From Helopsaltes ochotensis (Eukaryota > Chordata > Aves > Passeriformes > Locustellidae), in assembly GCA_013400155.1 (NCBI GenBank), contig VXBM01000144.1, forward strand, positions 1,045,143-1,109,142: a DNA stretch of 64,000 bases. The letters run 5' to 3'. The notes beneath the pieces are model-generated. The model had not been told where the DNA came from and made no database searches. It saw nothing but the letters and a program-made list of their open reading frames with translations. This document shows positions 13,621 through 27,600 of the stretch, in pieces. The translations under genes were made by a program, and so were the position numbers. Position 1 is the stretch's first letter, and every line of letters starts with the position of its first letter.

Positions 13621-16600
13621 AGTTGTCTAGATTTTTCTTTGAAAAGTTGGTTAATTTCTAACATAATTGCTTCTAGGTAATTAATTAATTAATGTGGTAC
13701 ATTGATTTTCACTATGGTTTACTATACACCATGTATGCTCTACTTCCTGTTGTTGTTTTGATTTAATTGCATATTTGAAGTTCCTTCTGAAGACCATCAT
13801 GAATCCACTATAGAGCCAACTGATTTTATACCCTTCATCATTTCCAGGTTTTGTCATTACATGGTTCCTTCCCATTTCATCCTTCAGATTACTGAAGTGT
13901 ACTTGCCTGGGAGTTTTTTCTGGGTATTGCCACCTTGATTTTGATCCCTCCAGCCAAGAGTCTTTCCTGTGTTCTTGCAGATCTTGAAGAAAGGTTTGCA
14001 TTCCTTCACATACATGATAAAGACTGGTAGTCGAAGAGAGCAAATTGTACATGAGAAAACTCATCAGGAGGCCCATTGCCATCTCTCATTAACTTATTCA
14101 CTGCATATGATCCTTCTCTATAGGCCTCCTTTCTTTAGGAGAAGAATTGTATGTCTCACAGCCCACGTGTGGTTATTCCTTTCAGAAGGGAAAGAAGCAT
14201 TATGCTCCTGATGGTAGAGGGGGGAAAGAGGTGTTCTCAGGCTGGTAATCTGGTTTGACTTTAACTCTTGCAAATTGGATTCATTTACGTGAGTTCTCCA
14301 TACCAGGACTTTCACCAGGTCATTAATAAAAAAAAAATATATATAAACATCTCACCCTGCTGATGGCTTCCTTGCATTAGAATTTCTTATCATGGTGACA
14401 TTATGTTGTATCCAGAGTAGGTAATTATTAGGCATTGTGAGCACAGACAGTGGTAAAAAGAGGTAGTGAAGTTTGGTAGTAAAGTTTGAGGGGAGAGGCT
14501 ATTTCTATACTCCCCACTATGGAGAGCCACAGGTGGTCAGTAAATAAAACTGGTGCTGTGATCAACAGTCAATACATTGAGCCTCCCACCCTGCCACAGA
14601 AATAGAAATAAAAGTTGCTTAATCTTTAGTCTCATTTCCTTGGTCTGTGAGGGGGTATGTGTAGTGTGACTGTGTTATAGGACCTTCAGAGGGAACATAT
14701 TTGAGAAATTATTCCTGCATTCAACTGAATTTTTCATGAAAGTACAGTTCTGGGAAACTGCTGTGCTTATCGTTTTGTGCTGTTCTTCAGTTGTTACTTT
14801 GTGCAATGACTGTTGGGTTTTAGCTTTTTTGTGTAACTTCTCTTCTAAATTGGATGTCTAACCAATGATTTCTAGGTAATGATCATCTGAAAGGGTTTGA
14901 CTTCTTAGAGATTTTTTTTATGACTTACTTTTGTAGTATGGGTAATTCTTGCTCTTCATTCTTTGTTCCCCCAGTGTAAGGGTTGGAAGAAATTTTGTTA
15001 CTTATGCTGCAGCTTTGATTTTTTAGCAGGTTTTTACTTGGGTTTTTGTTTGGGTTTTTTTTAAATCCTCCATCAAGGAACTATCTAATTTTTCTTCAGA
15101 TTTGTGTATTTTGTTGCTTTATTCCAAGCTGGCTAACATGCTGAAGCTAAACTATTTTATGAAATATTCTGGTCTTTGAGCAAGTTAATGGAACAAATTG
15201 TGTGATTTTTTTTCTCATAAGCTTACAAAAAGTTATAGGATAGTATATGTATTTATCGTCTGTCATGTAATAAATAGAAATGTGACTATCCAAACAAGCA
15301 GCTGAAACAAGTATTCATTTGTCTTTCATCTTTTTAGATCTTTCTAATTGTAAAATCTAAGCTGTGCTGTTTTATGATGTTTTTAATTAATGTTTAATTA
15401 ACACTTATAAGAAGCAAATAGGAGTTTTCTCTCTAAAATCTTGCTTTTAATTTAAGTACAGTTAAGTCAGATTCAGTGTCCTTAAGAGGTTTAGAAAATT
15501 CTGGTGTTCTCCTTGTTGATGTCTTGGTTTGGGATAACGGGTGCTGTTTGCTGTGGTGGAAACTGTGGTATCTTCTGGTGCACTGGACATCCTGTGATCT
15601 GCAGTGAAAACCAAGCCAGGAGTGTGTGTGGGGGTGCTGTTTTGAGAGAGAGAAATGCTGAGTTACACTGTTTTTTGAGTAATCTGATGTTAAAGTGACA
15701 TGTTGGGACATCTGCAATTCCTACCACTCTCATGTCTATACTTGTAGTTAGGAAAGGGAGTATCTTCCTTTTGAGGTGCATGGTAAAATATTCCTTATAG
15801 GAGAAAACAGCTGTGGATTATCTAAAAAAAAAAATTTTTGAAGAATGATTCTTTCCACTTTAACACTTTTCTCTTCAGCTCTCCAGACAGATTTTTAACA
15901 GGAACTTTAAAAGAAGGAGAAAATGAAGCAGGTGTTTTTGAGCATGACATTAACAAACTTTCTTTTAACAAAAATATTTGAGCTGATTAAGACACTCCAT
16001 ACATAATCAAACTCAGTTACATTTGTCCTGCAACTTAATTTGCTGTGAGAAAGTTGCTCTGTTTTAAGGACTAACATGAGACACTGTAGGTGACATTGGC
16101 CCTGAAAGAGCAGCAGCTCATCATCTTCTTCTCTTCAAGCTGCCTGAAAATGCTTTTTCTTCCCTGTACTGTAGGATAGTGCAGGTAGCTGTGTTCAGGA
16201 GCACATTTGTTTCCTCTTCCTTTCTGGATGGTAGATCCAGTGTTGGCAAGTGAGGAGACTTTGCCTCTCCTGAAATACCTCCTTTTCCCTTAGACTTACG
16301 CTTTTCTTTGTGAAAAACTAACAGAAAAACGAACAGATTATTGTATTTTGAGAACACAGCAAGCATTCTCTCTCTCTCTTTTTTTTTTTTGGCATTGTCT
16401 CTACCCTTTTTCCTTCTTTCTTCCTTCCCTTCATCCTCCTTTTCTTTGCAATCCCGTCTCTCCAAAGGGATGTGCGACAGACCGACGGACTGCGGCTATT
16501 TTTGCACGGCGCACATATTAACCATTGAGTAAACCCAAGAGGTTTTACAGAGCTTATTTTAGCAGAAGCATTTGTTAAAGCCCCTGTATCCATAGGCTGT

Positions 16601-18480
16601 GTGTATATTCATTAACTATTCAGGGCTGTAACATAATACAACAAAAGGAAGTGTATTTTAACAGAGATCTGTAGCAACCATAGGCAGACTGGCACCGAGC
16701 CAGCAGGGAAAGGCAGATGTTTCTCGCTGCTATTTCTGTCTTGTGGCATCCAAAGATATTGAATTGATTTCTTGGATAACAAAACTAGCTAAGACTTACT
16801 GCAGTGTCACGATCCTGCATTGCAAAAATACATATGTTTGATCCCCAGAAGTTTATTGTAGTCAAATCTTTGGAGGCAGTGGAAAACTGAGCCTCTCCAG
16901 TTTCACTGCCAGCATGACGAGATTTAGCTTTCTTATAACCACGTCCAAAATGGTTTGTGGCAAGGATGGGGAGAACTGAAGTGGTAGCATGAATGGAAAG
17001 CACAGAATTATTTAGCAGAATATCCCGTCCTATAGATTTTCTTATCCGTGGAAAGTGTTGGATTTTCCCTGTGGCAGAAGCCCGAATGGCTTCACTGGTC
17101 AGAGATGGAGCAGAGCTTTGGGAGGCCTTTCCCTGGTGATTAACATGCCTCCTTGGAGCTTGAAGTATGTCTATGTACAGCTTCTACCAACTGCCCCTTG
17201 TGAAAAGGGATGGAGATGCTTCAGCTCTTGGCCTGCTCTACAGCTACAAGATAGCTCCTCTGTCCCAGTGTAGCATAAAAATAGGAATTTGTTCCCAATC
17301 CAGTACATGTCAGTAATTTAAAGAATATTTTGATAAAGGTAAATGTCAGAGGAGAATGAGATATGTAGGTATTTACTATAATCAGAGTCTGTTTTGTGTG
17401 TGCAATGTCAATAGGCTGCGCCAGGATGTGCTGAAGCATAAGATTTGTGAGCTTTTACCCAGGTGAGAAATCCCATGTTTCCTGGTCAGTCGGATGCTCC
17501 TGTTCTGCCCAGCTGCAATGGGAATTACCTTCTTGGTTTTAACCACCTTCCTCCTGTTCCGTGATGTGCTAAGCAAACAACAGATTGTCTGCTTTAAAAG
17601 TAGATCTCTTTATAGTGTGATGCTTTAAATAATACTTTACATCTCTAGGCAACTTTCGTGCTAGAATGCAGATATAAATAATTCTTTTTCCTTTTGTTAA
17701 TAGCTTGAATGAGCTGGGTGGGAAGGATTTAAAAGGACAAATACAATGAAAATGGATATTTGTGAAATACTTGAGTTCCATTCCATGTGAACAGAGATGT
17801 TAAAAGCCCCTTTAGCAGCTGTGTCAATACCAATTTTTCTGGTTCTTGAGTGCAGACATAAATTCAGATGGTGTTGGTTAAATAATTCACATTTGTTTTA
17901 GGTGAAAAATAACACCTGCTCTATTTAGCAAGTATAATGCTTTCATTTAATTGATTTAAAAATTGATCACATTCAACTGATTTGAGTACATTAAGAGATT
18001 TGCAGTGATGTAATTAAATTGATATTTTAAATAGCTTTAACTGTACTGTACAGTTGAGAAGTGTGCAAGTGGATTTTCAGATAAAACTTCAAGTTGGAGT
18101 TTGTTTTTTTTTTTTGGAGATAAAAGACTGTTGTTTTTGGAGTATAGTTACAGACATATGGCATTGAGTGGACAAATCATTTGAGACATACTGGAGGAAA
18201 AGCAAAAGTTCTGAATCAGGGACATGCTGTTTTCCAGCCGTATCAGTTATTTTCATGTGCGTAGCAAACTGGTACTTGTAGGAAAAAAACATCTTGGAAC
18301 TGGAAAGTGTTGCCACAGGTTACCTAGGTAAATAAAAATGCAATTTCTGATTATATGATTTTATTGAAATAATGATCAAGAAACAAATTCTGTTTTTTTA
18401 TTTTTTGTTTGTCATGTTGGATTGTTGAATGACCTTTCTTCCCCAAGGAAAAAACTTCAGTAACCATGTTTAATTTGCAG

Positions 18481-18604
18481 AGCACCAGAGATCATACTGG
18501 GATTGCCGTTTTGTGAAGCCATAGACATGTGGTCGTTAGGGTGTGTGATTGCAGAGCTGTTTCTTGGATGGCCACTGTACCCAGGAGCACTGGAATATGA
18601 CCAG
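18481..18604 (+). CDS. HIPK3: HIPK3 coding exon 1 of window: kinase APE and DMWSLGC segment
   Basis: The acceptor is TTAATTTGCAG and the donor is CAG|GTAGTA. The first base (A) completes an Arg codon from the upstream exon; 41 codons follow, from APEIILG to LEYDQ. APE closes the activation segment and the Asp of DMWSLGC is the conserved subdomain IX residue of the kinase fold. The exon ends in phase 0. It probably corresponds to human exon 3. Confidence 0.96.
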
Positions 18605-21600
18605 GTAGTAGAATAAATTTCACAAGCTTATCCATACCTTCTGCAACTTAAGAATTTCAGATCATTAAGTCCTGAGTTTTAAATGCTGATAATATCCCCT
18701 ATTATGTAGCATTTCTTCAAGTCTGTTCAGTGCTTTTAATTTAGCCTTATTGATTATCCTAGAAGCATAAATCCTGACTGAACTAGGCTGTATATTGTGC
18801 TGCTTTTTTTGAATGAAATTTCCATTTGTCCTTCTCCCTCCATCTTATAAAATAGTTTTTGGTATTGAAGCTGCTTTTTCTGATGGAAACCAAAGTTTGC
18901 AGCTACAGTCACTGCATTATAATCTCTTTCATTTGTCATGAACAGGGTTGACTCTGGAATGTCTATTCAGATGTCAGGATTAATTGTGTTCTGAGTACTT
19001 TCTGATGCTTTCTGGAAACCCAACAAAGCTCGAGGATTTGAGAGCTTGTACTTCACGAGGAACGAGAATGAGCTGCCACAGTCATACTGTAGATAGGCAG
19101 GGATAAAGCTTGGAGCTCTTAAAGGCTCTGCCTTTGCTTTGTTGAAGTTTTCAGCTACCGGCACCATCAGCATTAGTGAGCAAACTTAATAAAACCCCAC
19201 GTTGTTTCTAATGAAAGATGTATAATGTTTTTATTTTAAACACTTAGAAAATAATGTGAAACGTGGGAGGAATGTAATCAGCATCCTGACTGTGCCCACC
19301 TGGTTTTCAACTTTGCCAGTGAAGCAATCTCTTGAAAATCCCAGAAGGAACAGCACTGGCTTCTTGCTAAGTTCCAATCTTTGATTCAGCATTTAGTTCA
19401 GAGGATGTTGTTTAGGTTATTCAAGTCCTGCTCCTGGAGTGGGCTTTTGGCTCCCTACACTTACAGATCAGACCTACTTTTCTGAAAATTTGTTAGAACT
19501 ATTTTTGGGGATATTATTAATTTTGTGTTGATGTTGGTAATGTTTTGTATTTCAGTTTCCTTCATTTACAAAAAATGCAGTGTTTCACTGTGGAAAGTGA
19601 GCTATGAATGGAATGTGGGTTGATGCTTTGATGCATTTAGAAGACCTTTTTGCAGACTCTTGCTGTTGAAATGGAAAACAAAAGAGGAAACATGTAATAA
19701 CCAATACAATTCACTGTTCTTTTTAAGGATAAAATGAAGGCATTTTTGGAAAGAATCTATAATTTATAATCAAAAAATTCCAAGAACTCGGCAAATTTAT
19801 TTACCTCTTACATATCATTCAAGTTTGCTGGAAGCCTCAGTTTGGTAACTCATTTAGCAGCTTGCCTGATCCTCATGTTGGAGAAATTGTGGTGGAAGAG
19901 GGGCTGCAACCTCCTCTGCACCAGCAGGAATTGCCTTACTTTACCCAGGCTTGTAACTGTGCTCCAGCAGGTCTGCAAAACTTGCTTTGGAGAAGTTGGA
20001 TTCAGGGTTTTTCTCAGTATCCATGAGTACAGCTGGAGTGGGAGATGGCTTCAAGGGAGCTCCTGTCTTCCTACTACATGGCATATGTCCCTGAGTACAC
20101 AAACAGGCTCTGTGCTGCATTTACCTCCTGTCCCCCTGGTGTGTGGCAACCAACACACTGGCCCTTGTAAGGGAGCTCTCAGTTCTTACAGTCATTTGTG
20201 GTTGGAAGCAGCAACAGCTGTATTTCTCAGTGGAAAACAGCCCTGTCTCATGAGCTTTAATACTCTTTAGAAACAGGCACAGGTGCTTAACTGCTGAATT
20301 TTTGAATTAATGCACTGGCTTTTCCCCCTCTACTTTTTAAGAATGTTTGTTTTCTGAGGACATTATAAACGATCTAGAAACCTTTCTGCTCAGAGTAGGA
20401 TTCTCCTTACCCCCGAAGGCAGGGAATTATGAGGATACTAAACACCAGAAGTTGGGAGCGTTGTGTTTAGTTCATTCCCACTTGGGTCTGTCACTTACTT
20501 TTCAGCAGAAGCCTCGCATGTTCCTTTTACTCTGTACTGCCCATCTGATTTTCTCCTCTCAGGTGCTCCCAGCTCTCAAGTCCGCCCTCTTTCATTGACT
20601 TTATCTTCTCATCTCTCAATTTCTGATTTGGTGTATTTGGCCACTCCTTTTGATTTTTCCCTTTCTTCTGTCTTATTCCCTGTCTGCTCCTCCTTTTCCA
20701 GGGGCAGGGTCACCTCAGCAGGCTCTCTGTGGTGTGGCACCCTGCCCGACAGAAGTTCAGCCCTGGCTGCTGGAATCTGTACCCTCTTCATCCTGACCTG
20801 TGACAAGCTTGATTTTCAATTATTGCCAGTTACTGTTCCAATTCCAAGGTGGTTTTTCATTCTGAAAGCAATACTGCTTCTGGGATAACTCTCCCTTTGT
20901 AGAGTGACTTAACGTTGCATGCAGAGTAGTTAAAACACGTCGTGTTTCAACAGATTTCTGTTGAAGCCTTGAAACTTAGCTTTTCTAGGTAATCCATTGA
21001 TCACCAACTATGATAGGTAATGCAAAATGCATAGTAAATCATCTTCTACGGTATATGCATCTTGATCATTTCAGAGCAAAGTTTCTTTCAGGCATAAAGC
21101 CAGTCCGTTCCTGTCGCACTCAGTAGCAGATTTTCTTGGACAACAACACTATCTTTTGCAGCCTGGAGCTTGTACAGGCACTCCCTTTCCACATGGAATG
21201 TTTCCTTGAAATGCAGGTGTGTCAGATGTGTAAAAGACTGATACACTGGAAGCAGCAAATGGGAAGGATTTTTATCAAGTTACATAATGAGAACATGTGA
21301 AAAAAAAATCATCAAAGTTCTACAAACAAACAAAACCCTCCTACTGATTTTCCTGTTTAGAATTTAAAAAATACATTTAGGATTTGAGTGGGTTGAGGAG
21401 TAATGACCACTCTCCTCAGCTCCTCGTTCCTGTGACCCAACCTAAAACGCTTGCTTATATAGGTCACTTGAGAGGTTTGTTAGTGTGTGGCTTTCTCTAG
21501 AGATGGAGAGAGCAGTGCCAAGTGCTCAGGGTTAGGTTTCTCCCCTCTGTAAGACATAGCCGTTGAACTGTGATGCTCTGAGCATGGTTCATTTTGTCAT

Positions 21601-24600
21601 TTTTAAAATGAAATTATAATGAACTATGTGGGAATCACGTTTTGAAAACAAGAGGTAAATAATTTTCCCTGTTCTATTTTTTCCTCAGATTCGTTACATT
21701 TCACAGACTCAAGGTTTGCCAGGAGAGCAGTTGTTAAGCATGGGAACGAAAACTTCAAGATTTTTCTGTAGAGAAACGGATGCACCATATTCTAGTTGGA
21801 GATTAAAGGTAAACAGTACAATGTAGTAGCAAACAGCACAGTATTTTGTGAGCAGAGAAACCAGAGAAGCCAAGGTTCACTACAAGACCGTTATCTCCCT
21901 GGTGCATCTCCTGTGGTTTCTACCAGCTCCTGCTCTTTATCCCTTCCGTTTTTTCTGTTCCCCAAGGTGCAGCTGCCAGGCTGTGCTGTGCCCAGTGCGT
22001 GGCTGCCAGGTGGGGAATTCAAATTAAGCCTTGTATCTCCAGAGGTACTAAATGAGTGGGTTTGTTTTGTTTTGTTCTCTTTCTTGCTTGGTTGCTACTT
22101 TTCACTTCATGTAAGGAATTTATCTCTGAGGCCCCCACTGCTGTGTCAACATTTGTCCAGAACTGCCTTTAGGATCAGAAGTTCCTAGGAGAAAAAGGAG
22201 ATTAAGAAATAACATGGCTGTGTATAGCTCATTTCTTTCAGATCTCCTGCTAAAACAGCCTTTGTTGGCCGAAAGCTGCAATACAATGAACGCAGGCAAA
22301 GTTAAAACAAAATGTACTTTAGCGTTCTGCACACCTTGCTTCTCTCTAAGCAACTTTATTGCACTCTGGCCATAAGCAGAGCTTTCGCTTCCTACGCAAA
22401 TAATTGACTTTTTTTTAAAATTGCATTGCTTCATGGCCCAACTTCCCTGGGTTTACGGCGGGCTCAGGAAGCAGCTAGGGTTGACAGGAGATCTCTGCAG
22501 TAACAAACAGCTGCCCAGCTCCGGCACCAGTTGCGTAAGTGGCCCCAGCACGTTGGTAAATCCCCGGCAGCGCTGGGCCGGGGCTGCGCTGGGCTTATGT
22601 AAGATTTCTCCAATTACACCGGCCTGCTTAATCCCACACTCCGCTTTCTCAAGCGCTTGGTCTTTAGGTGACACTTTACATCTGGCTTCTCCATGTTGGA
22701 ACAAGTTCTCGATGCAAACAGCCCTCCCCGGTTCCAGGAGCTCTTTGTTACCTTGCAGAGGTTCATTTGGAGTTTCGATAGGGACCGTTGCTCATTACTT
22801 GCAGTTTTTGTCAAAGTTCATTTTGGATACTTTTCCGTAATCTCTATGTTAAAAGCTTTTTTCCCTGAAATCCCACCTTGCCTCTTGCAGCACCAGCCTA
22901 CTGGTGCTGTTTTGAAGAAGGAAAATGGTAACAGAAGGTACTATACCAACTCATAAACCGTTCATTGTCGAGGATGTTTTTGTTTCATATCTAAGTATTT
23001 AAAATATTTACATCACTTGTTGTGTATGTGGAGGATTAAAAGTATAAAAATAAAAAAAGAATAGAGAAAAACAAGGAAGTTGAATGGATCCTGCCTGGTT
23101 TTTGGTTTATTTCTTTTACAGCGATGTGATGTTGCTGCTGCTTGGGGTTTAAGGTCTCAGTTTGAGAAAATTGGTAAAATACAGTAATAGAAAAGCTGTG
23201 ATATATAAAAAGAGTGTCATTAAACTGCTCTATGCTAGGCTTTCAGCCCTTCTTGTGTGATTCATAAACTATCTGTTGTAATCCAGTACTGTGATTTATC
23301 AGATGTAAAACATTGTAGCTATTGTCTTTTGATTTAGAGAATGAAAGTAGCCAGTAAAGCAGCATACAAATATATAACTGATATACTAATTATTTGGGGA
23401 AAAAATAGTGGTTTTTAAGTCAATAAATACATAAAGTTGCTTTGTAGTTATATTGTGACCTTTATTGACAGATTCTAAACTCAGCTTTCCTTTTATTTTT
23501 TTTGAGACATTGGAAGAACACGAGGCAGAAACAGGTATGAAGTCTAAAGAGGCCAGAAAGTATATTTTCAACAGTTTGGATGATATAGTGCACGTGAGTA
23601 TTAAAGCCTCCTTCCTCAGCAAAAGGAATATGTGGGAATGACTGGTGATTTTAAAACATTTTACTGGTTTTGAAAGAAATGCCTTTTAGAATATTACTTA
23701 TTGTGTCTCAGTCATATTCATTCTTTTCTGCTGCTGTGAGGAGAATACCTGGCTGTGTCAGCCCTTTGAGCTTTTAGTAAAGATCTTCCTTTTCCATTGC
23801 TTGTGTTAAACGGTGGAACTTGTCCTTGTGGTGGGGAAACCCTTGAATTTTATGTAAAATGTATACTTTCTCTTCTACCTTATCTGCCGCTGTGGCAAAG
23901 AATAAACAAAGATTGCCTATGGAACCTGCTCTGTTTATTGTATGATTTCCAGTACAATTCTGTGACCTTAACACTCCAATTCTAAGTGTAGTTTTTTAAA
24001 TTTTGTTTTTAAGAACATAACTGCTTCCTCACTTTTCTTTATACCTCTCTAGTCAATAAGAAAAAGCAATTTTTTGTTGTCTTTCATGTCCTGAAAAAAG
24101 GCTCAAATCTTGTTGCAAGGTTGGCATCAATACATGCTTCAAATTGGTTTTTGAAGATCAACTCTGTAGTTCAATTAGACCATATAAAGATCTTTATTCC
24201 AAATCTTATTTCTTAAATTCCAAGTCCCACTCTGGAATAAAGCCTTTTTAACTGGGGAGGTTGCAAGGGGGGAATAGTGTGCATGCCTAAAAAAGTTACC
24301 AATTCTAAGCCAGCTGTTTTGGGATAAGAAATCCACTGTACCCCATGTGATAAAAATGCTGAATATTAGTATTTTATAGCAGAAAACAAAACCAGAGAGG
24401 GTTAAAATAATATACATATCTTCTGTCTGTTTTGTTTAATGCCAGGTGAACATGGTGATGGATTTGGAAGGAAGTGACCTGTTGGCAGAGAAGGCAGATA
24501 GGAGGGAGTTTGTCAGTCTGTTGAAGAAAATGTTGCTTATCGATGCTGATTTAAGAATCACTCCAGCTGAGACCCTGAACCATTCTTTTGTTACCATGAA

Positions 24601-27600
24601 GCACCTCCTTGATTTTCCTCATAGCAACCAGTATGTAACATAGAAATCTCTGTTGTTGCAATTCATTTGTATAAAACTGTTGTTACTTCTGCTATCACAG
24701 AGAAAAAAATCTTTCATCATTTTTACGGTGTCTTAGAAAATTCTTTCAAGTGCTTGCAATATTAGATACATCTACTGGGTCAAGGAAACTGCTTGAATAA
24801 CGATGTTTTTCTCTGAAAGTAACAGTTAGAGCAATAGATTTCTAAGTTGTTTCTATGCATGATTGTTGAAATTCCAACACTGCAGAAACTTGAATGTGAT
24901 TTTTGGAAGCATGAGGATCTCTAGTTCCTGTCAGTCATTGAGGGCTAGGGTAGGCATTTCCTCTTGAGGTTAACATCTCAGATACTTCCTTTCATGTATT
25001 GATTAATGTGGAATATATTGAAAGTTTTCTTGCACTTCTGGAGTTGTGTATTTCCAAAAGTTGCAAGCATTTCACTGAAAGAGCAAGCTTTTTCTGTCTA
25101 TTTAATTTCCCATCTTCCCCGTTTGTACACAGCTGTTAGAAAATGGTGTTAGATGGAAGGAGAAGGAAACAGCAATATTTATCTTGAATTTAAAATATGC
25201 ATCACAGAGGCTTGATGTGACCATAGTAACAGCAGTTTGTGTTTTTCTACCTGTGTGGATGATCCCATTCGGTGAAACTGGGAAATGTGGGGTTTGAACT
25301 AATTCTTCTTCCCCTGATTTTGGGGAATTGTTTTTTACCTTTAACGACATGAAATGGTGATTAAAACAATTTATTTTCTGGTTCCAATAGAGTGAAGTCC
25401 TGCTTTCATATCATGGATATTTGCAAATGCCGATCAAACCTGTATGACTTAAGCAATTGCAATAAAACATCACTTATGAGATCAGTTGCCTCAGGCAGTG
25501 CAGCCAACCTGACTGCAAGCTTTACCAAAATTGGTCCAGTAAGAAGTCAGGTAAAAACAATGGTTCGTGTCTTCCTTGGTTTGGTTTTATTTGGTTTTGT
25601 TTTAACTGTAAGTTCAGTCAGTGTAGTTAATTTTTCTAATTAATTCAATAATTGAAAAAATTACATCTGTTAAGTGGCAAAATCTTCTGTCTTTTACTCT
25701 TGTTTTTTCCTAATGTTTTGTTAAACAAATAATTTAGAATATGTTTCAAATTAGGTTACAAGCTGGGATTGCCAGTGCTGTATTCTGGTGCCCTCCAGTG
25801 GCCCAATATGATGGCTTCCTGTGAAACGGATTTGAAATGTTCATTTTCATAAGTTGTTTTAGTTATTTACTGTATAAAGTGGTGGGACAAGTGTGTGAGA
25901 GATATAGATGCATGGTTATAATAATGTTGCTTATGTTGAATCTGTTCCCGTAGGCATTAACTGCATCTGCCCACTCAGTTCTGCACCAAGGGATTCCACT
26001 GCAGGCAGGAACTGCTCAGTTTGGTTGCAGTGATGTTTTCCAGCAAGCATTGATTATATGTCCTCCAGCTATTCAAGGTATATTTATCTGTAATTGTCAC
26101 AGTTCCTAAGATATGAGTGTTACTGCCTGTCTGTTAGCAATATTTGAGTTTTCCATTATATCCACTTAAGGTTTATATTTAAACCGACTTAATTATGTCA
26201 TTAAAAATCAGCGTGTGAGTGAGATGTAGGTACATTGCGCCTTTTGGAAAGAAACAGCAAATTGGCACCTGCAGAAAATGATTTCAGCAATCGAGAGCCC
26301 ATCTTTGTATATTACACACACCCGTATAAATTTATGTCTTGGATGAAATAGGAGAAAGAAGTGTGAAAGGAGGAGCAATAAGGAGGGTATTCTGAAATAA
26401 AATTTGAGAGGGAACTGAAAAGATGAAGGGAGTAGCAGTGCCTTATCCTAGTAATAGTCATTTATGGAACTGAGAAGGTAGTTTATACTGTTTGCTTAAT
26501 AACTTGGCTTGATTATAGTCTTCGTTCCAAAGATGTAATTTATTTGCCTTGATGATGCTCAGCTTCTTGTTGAGATCAGGTCTTGAAGTTACAGAATTTA
26601 TAGGGAGTAATTATTTTTTAAGGATGACCTTATTTTTCCCTCTGCATTTTAAAGTTTCAGAAATCACACTAAATGCATTCTGAAATGAAACATATCAAAA
26701 ACATTCAACCTAAACTTAAACCCTGGGAAGTCTTAATCTCTGTAGATAAAGACAGATACAGCAGACTTTATCAGTAATGTTATTTGTGGCAGCTGCATCT
26801 ACTTTGGATCCCAGAAACTCAAGAAAGGTCTGAGTATTCACCAGGCAGTGTCATGTAAAGCTGCTTCACACAGATTTCCTTCTGAGCAGCTAATTATTTA
26901 AATTGTATATGTTGTTTACACAATGGCATACTCCATAATGAAAAAACCTATTGTTTTCGTTATTCTCAGATGAATAAAGTGATTTATAGAAAGGGAAACA
27001 GTACAGGCAGACACTTTCTGTAATTTGTGTACTGTATTCTTAATATGATGATAACTTTCCAAATTTAAATTCTGCTACAGCTGAAGTGAAGGGGATATGT
27101 TGTTTTCATCACATAGGTGACAAGTTGCTGGCACAGATGAAAAGGGGATATTAATGGTATCTGGCACGGCTTCAAAGTTTTCCATCCAGCTTGGCTGCTC
27201 TGTGGAATATCTGAAGTGCTAAAACTCTCTACTTCTGTCAGAGCTAAGATGTTGCTCTTCTAGATGGCTGTGGGGAAAAAAATCAGTCAAGTGCGTTTCA
27301 AAATGAAAAGCTTTGAAGTGCGTGGTTATAACTTAGTATTGTGTTATGACATGAGAGAATTACATCAAATGAAAACTTGCTTTCATGCTGTACAGTAAAG
27401 ATTAAAAAAAACTCAACCAAAACACTTACAAACCTTAGTGTAATAATTCTTTAGTAGTTACCTGTGAACACCCATTGCTTAGTCTTTGAGTAAAGCATGA
27501 GGCATGAAGTGCTGTTAGGGGATGAGATCAGGGATATCTTTCTCTAGCCAGTATGTTTTTTCAAGCATGGCTGTTCTGTTGCACTATCTGTTAAGAAAAG

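Larger units (their letters stand above)
1..18480 (+). other. HIPK3: HIPK3 long intron upstream of the APE-motif exon
   Basis: No kinase coding sequence was found in this stretch. The first recognisable exon begins mid-kinase at 18481, directly after an AG, so the previous exon is upstream of the window. In mammals a single large exon encodes everything up to the activation loop (and is the source of circHIPK3), followed by a very long intron; this layout agrees. Contents noted: an A/C-rich tract (555-680), a 21-bp tandem duplication (2278-2319), a hairpin (5073-5123), a 9-bp microsatellite (5767-5800), a small perfect stem (9068-9090), a T/G-rich tract (10085-10220), a GC-raised patch (10690-11130) and a degraded CR1 (about 13400-13620). 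The rest is AT-rich with no supported gene. Confidence 0.85.

Noticed and set aside
1..18480. Search for the upstream HIPK3 exon holding the catalytic loop
   Set aside because: No sequence resembling the HIPK catalytic or DFG segment was seen, so that exon is placed upstream of the window.
19842..20888. Two neighbouring open frames of 142 and 141 codons in a HIPK3 intron
   Set aside because: No recognisable domain or homologue. The sequence is C/T-rich, which lowers stop frequency on this strand.
22421..22840. 139-codon open frame in a HIPK3 intron
   Set aside because: Overlapping frames are open on both strands, as expected for GC-raised sequence, and no family pattern is visible.
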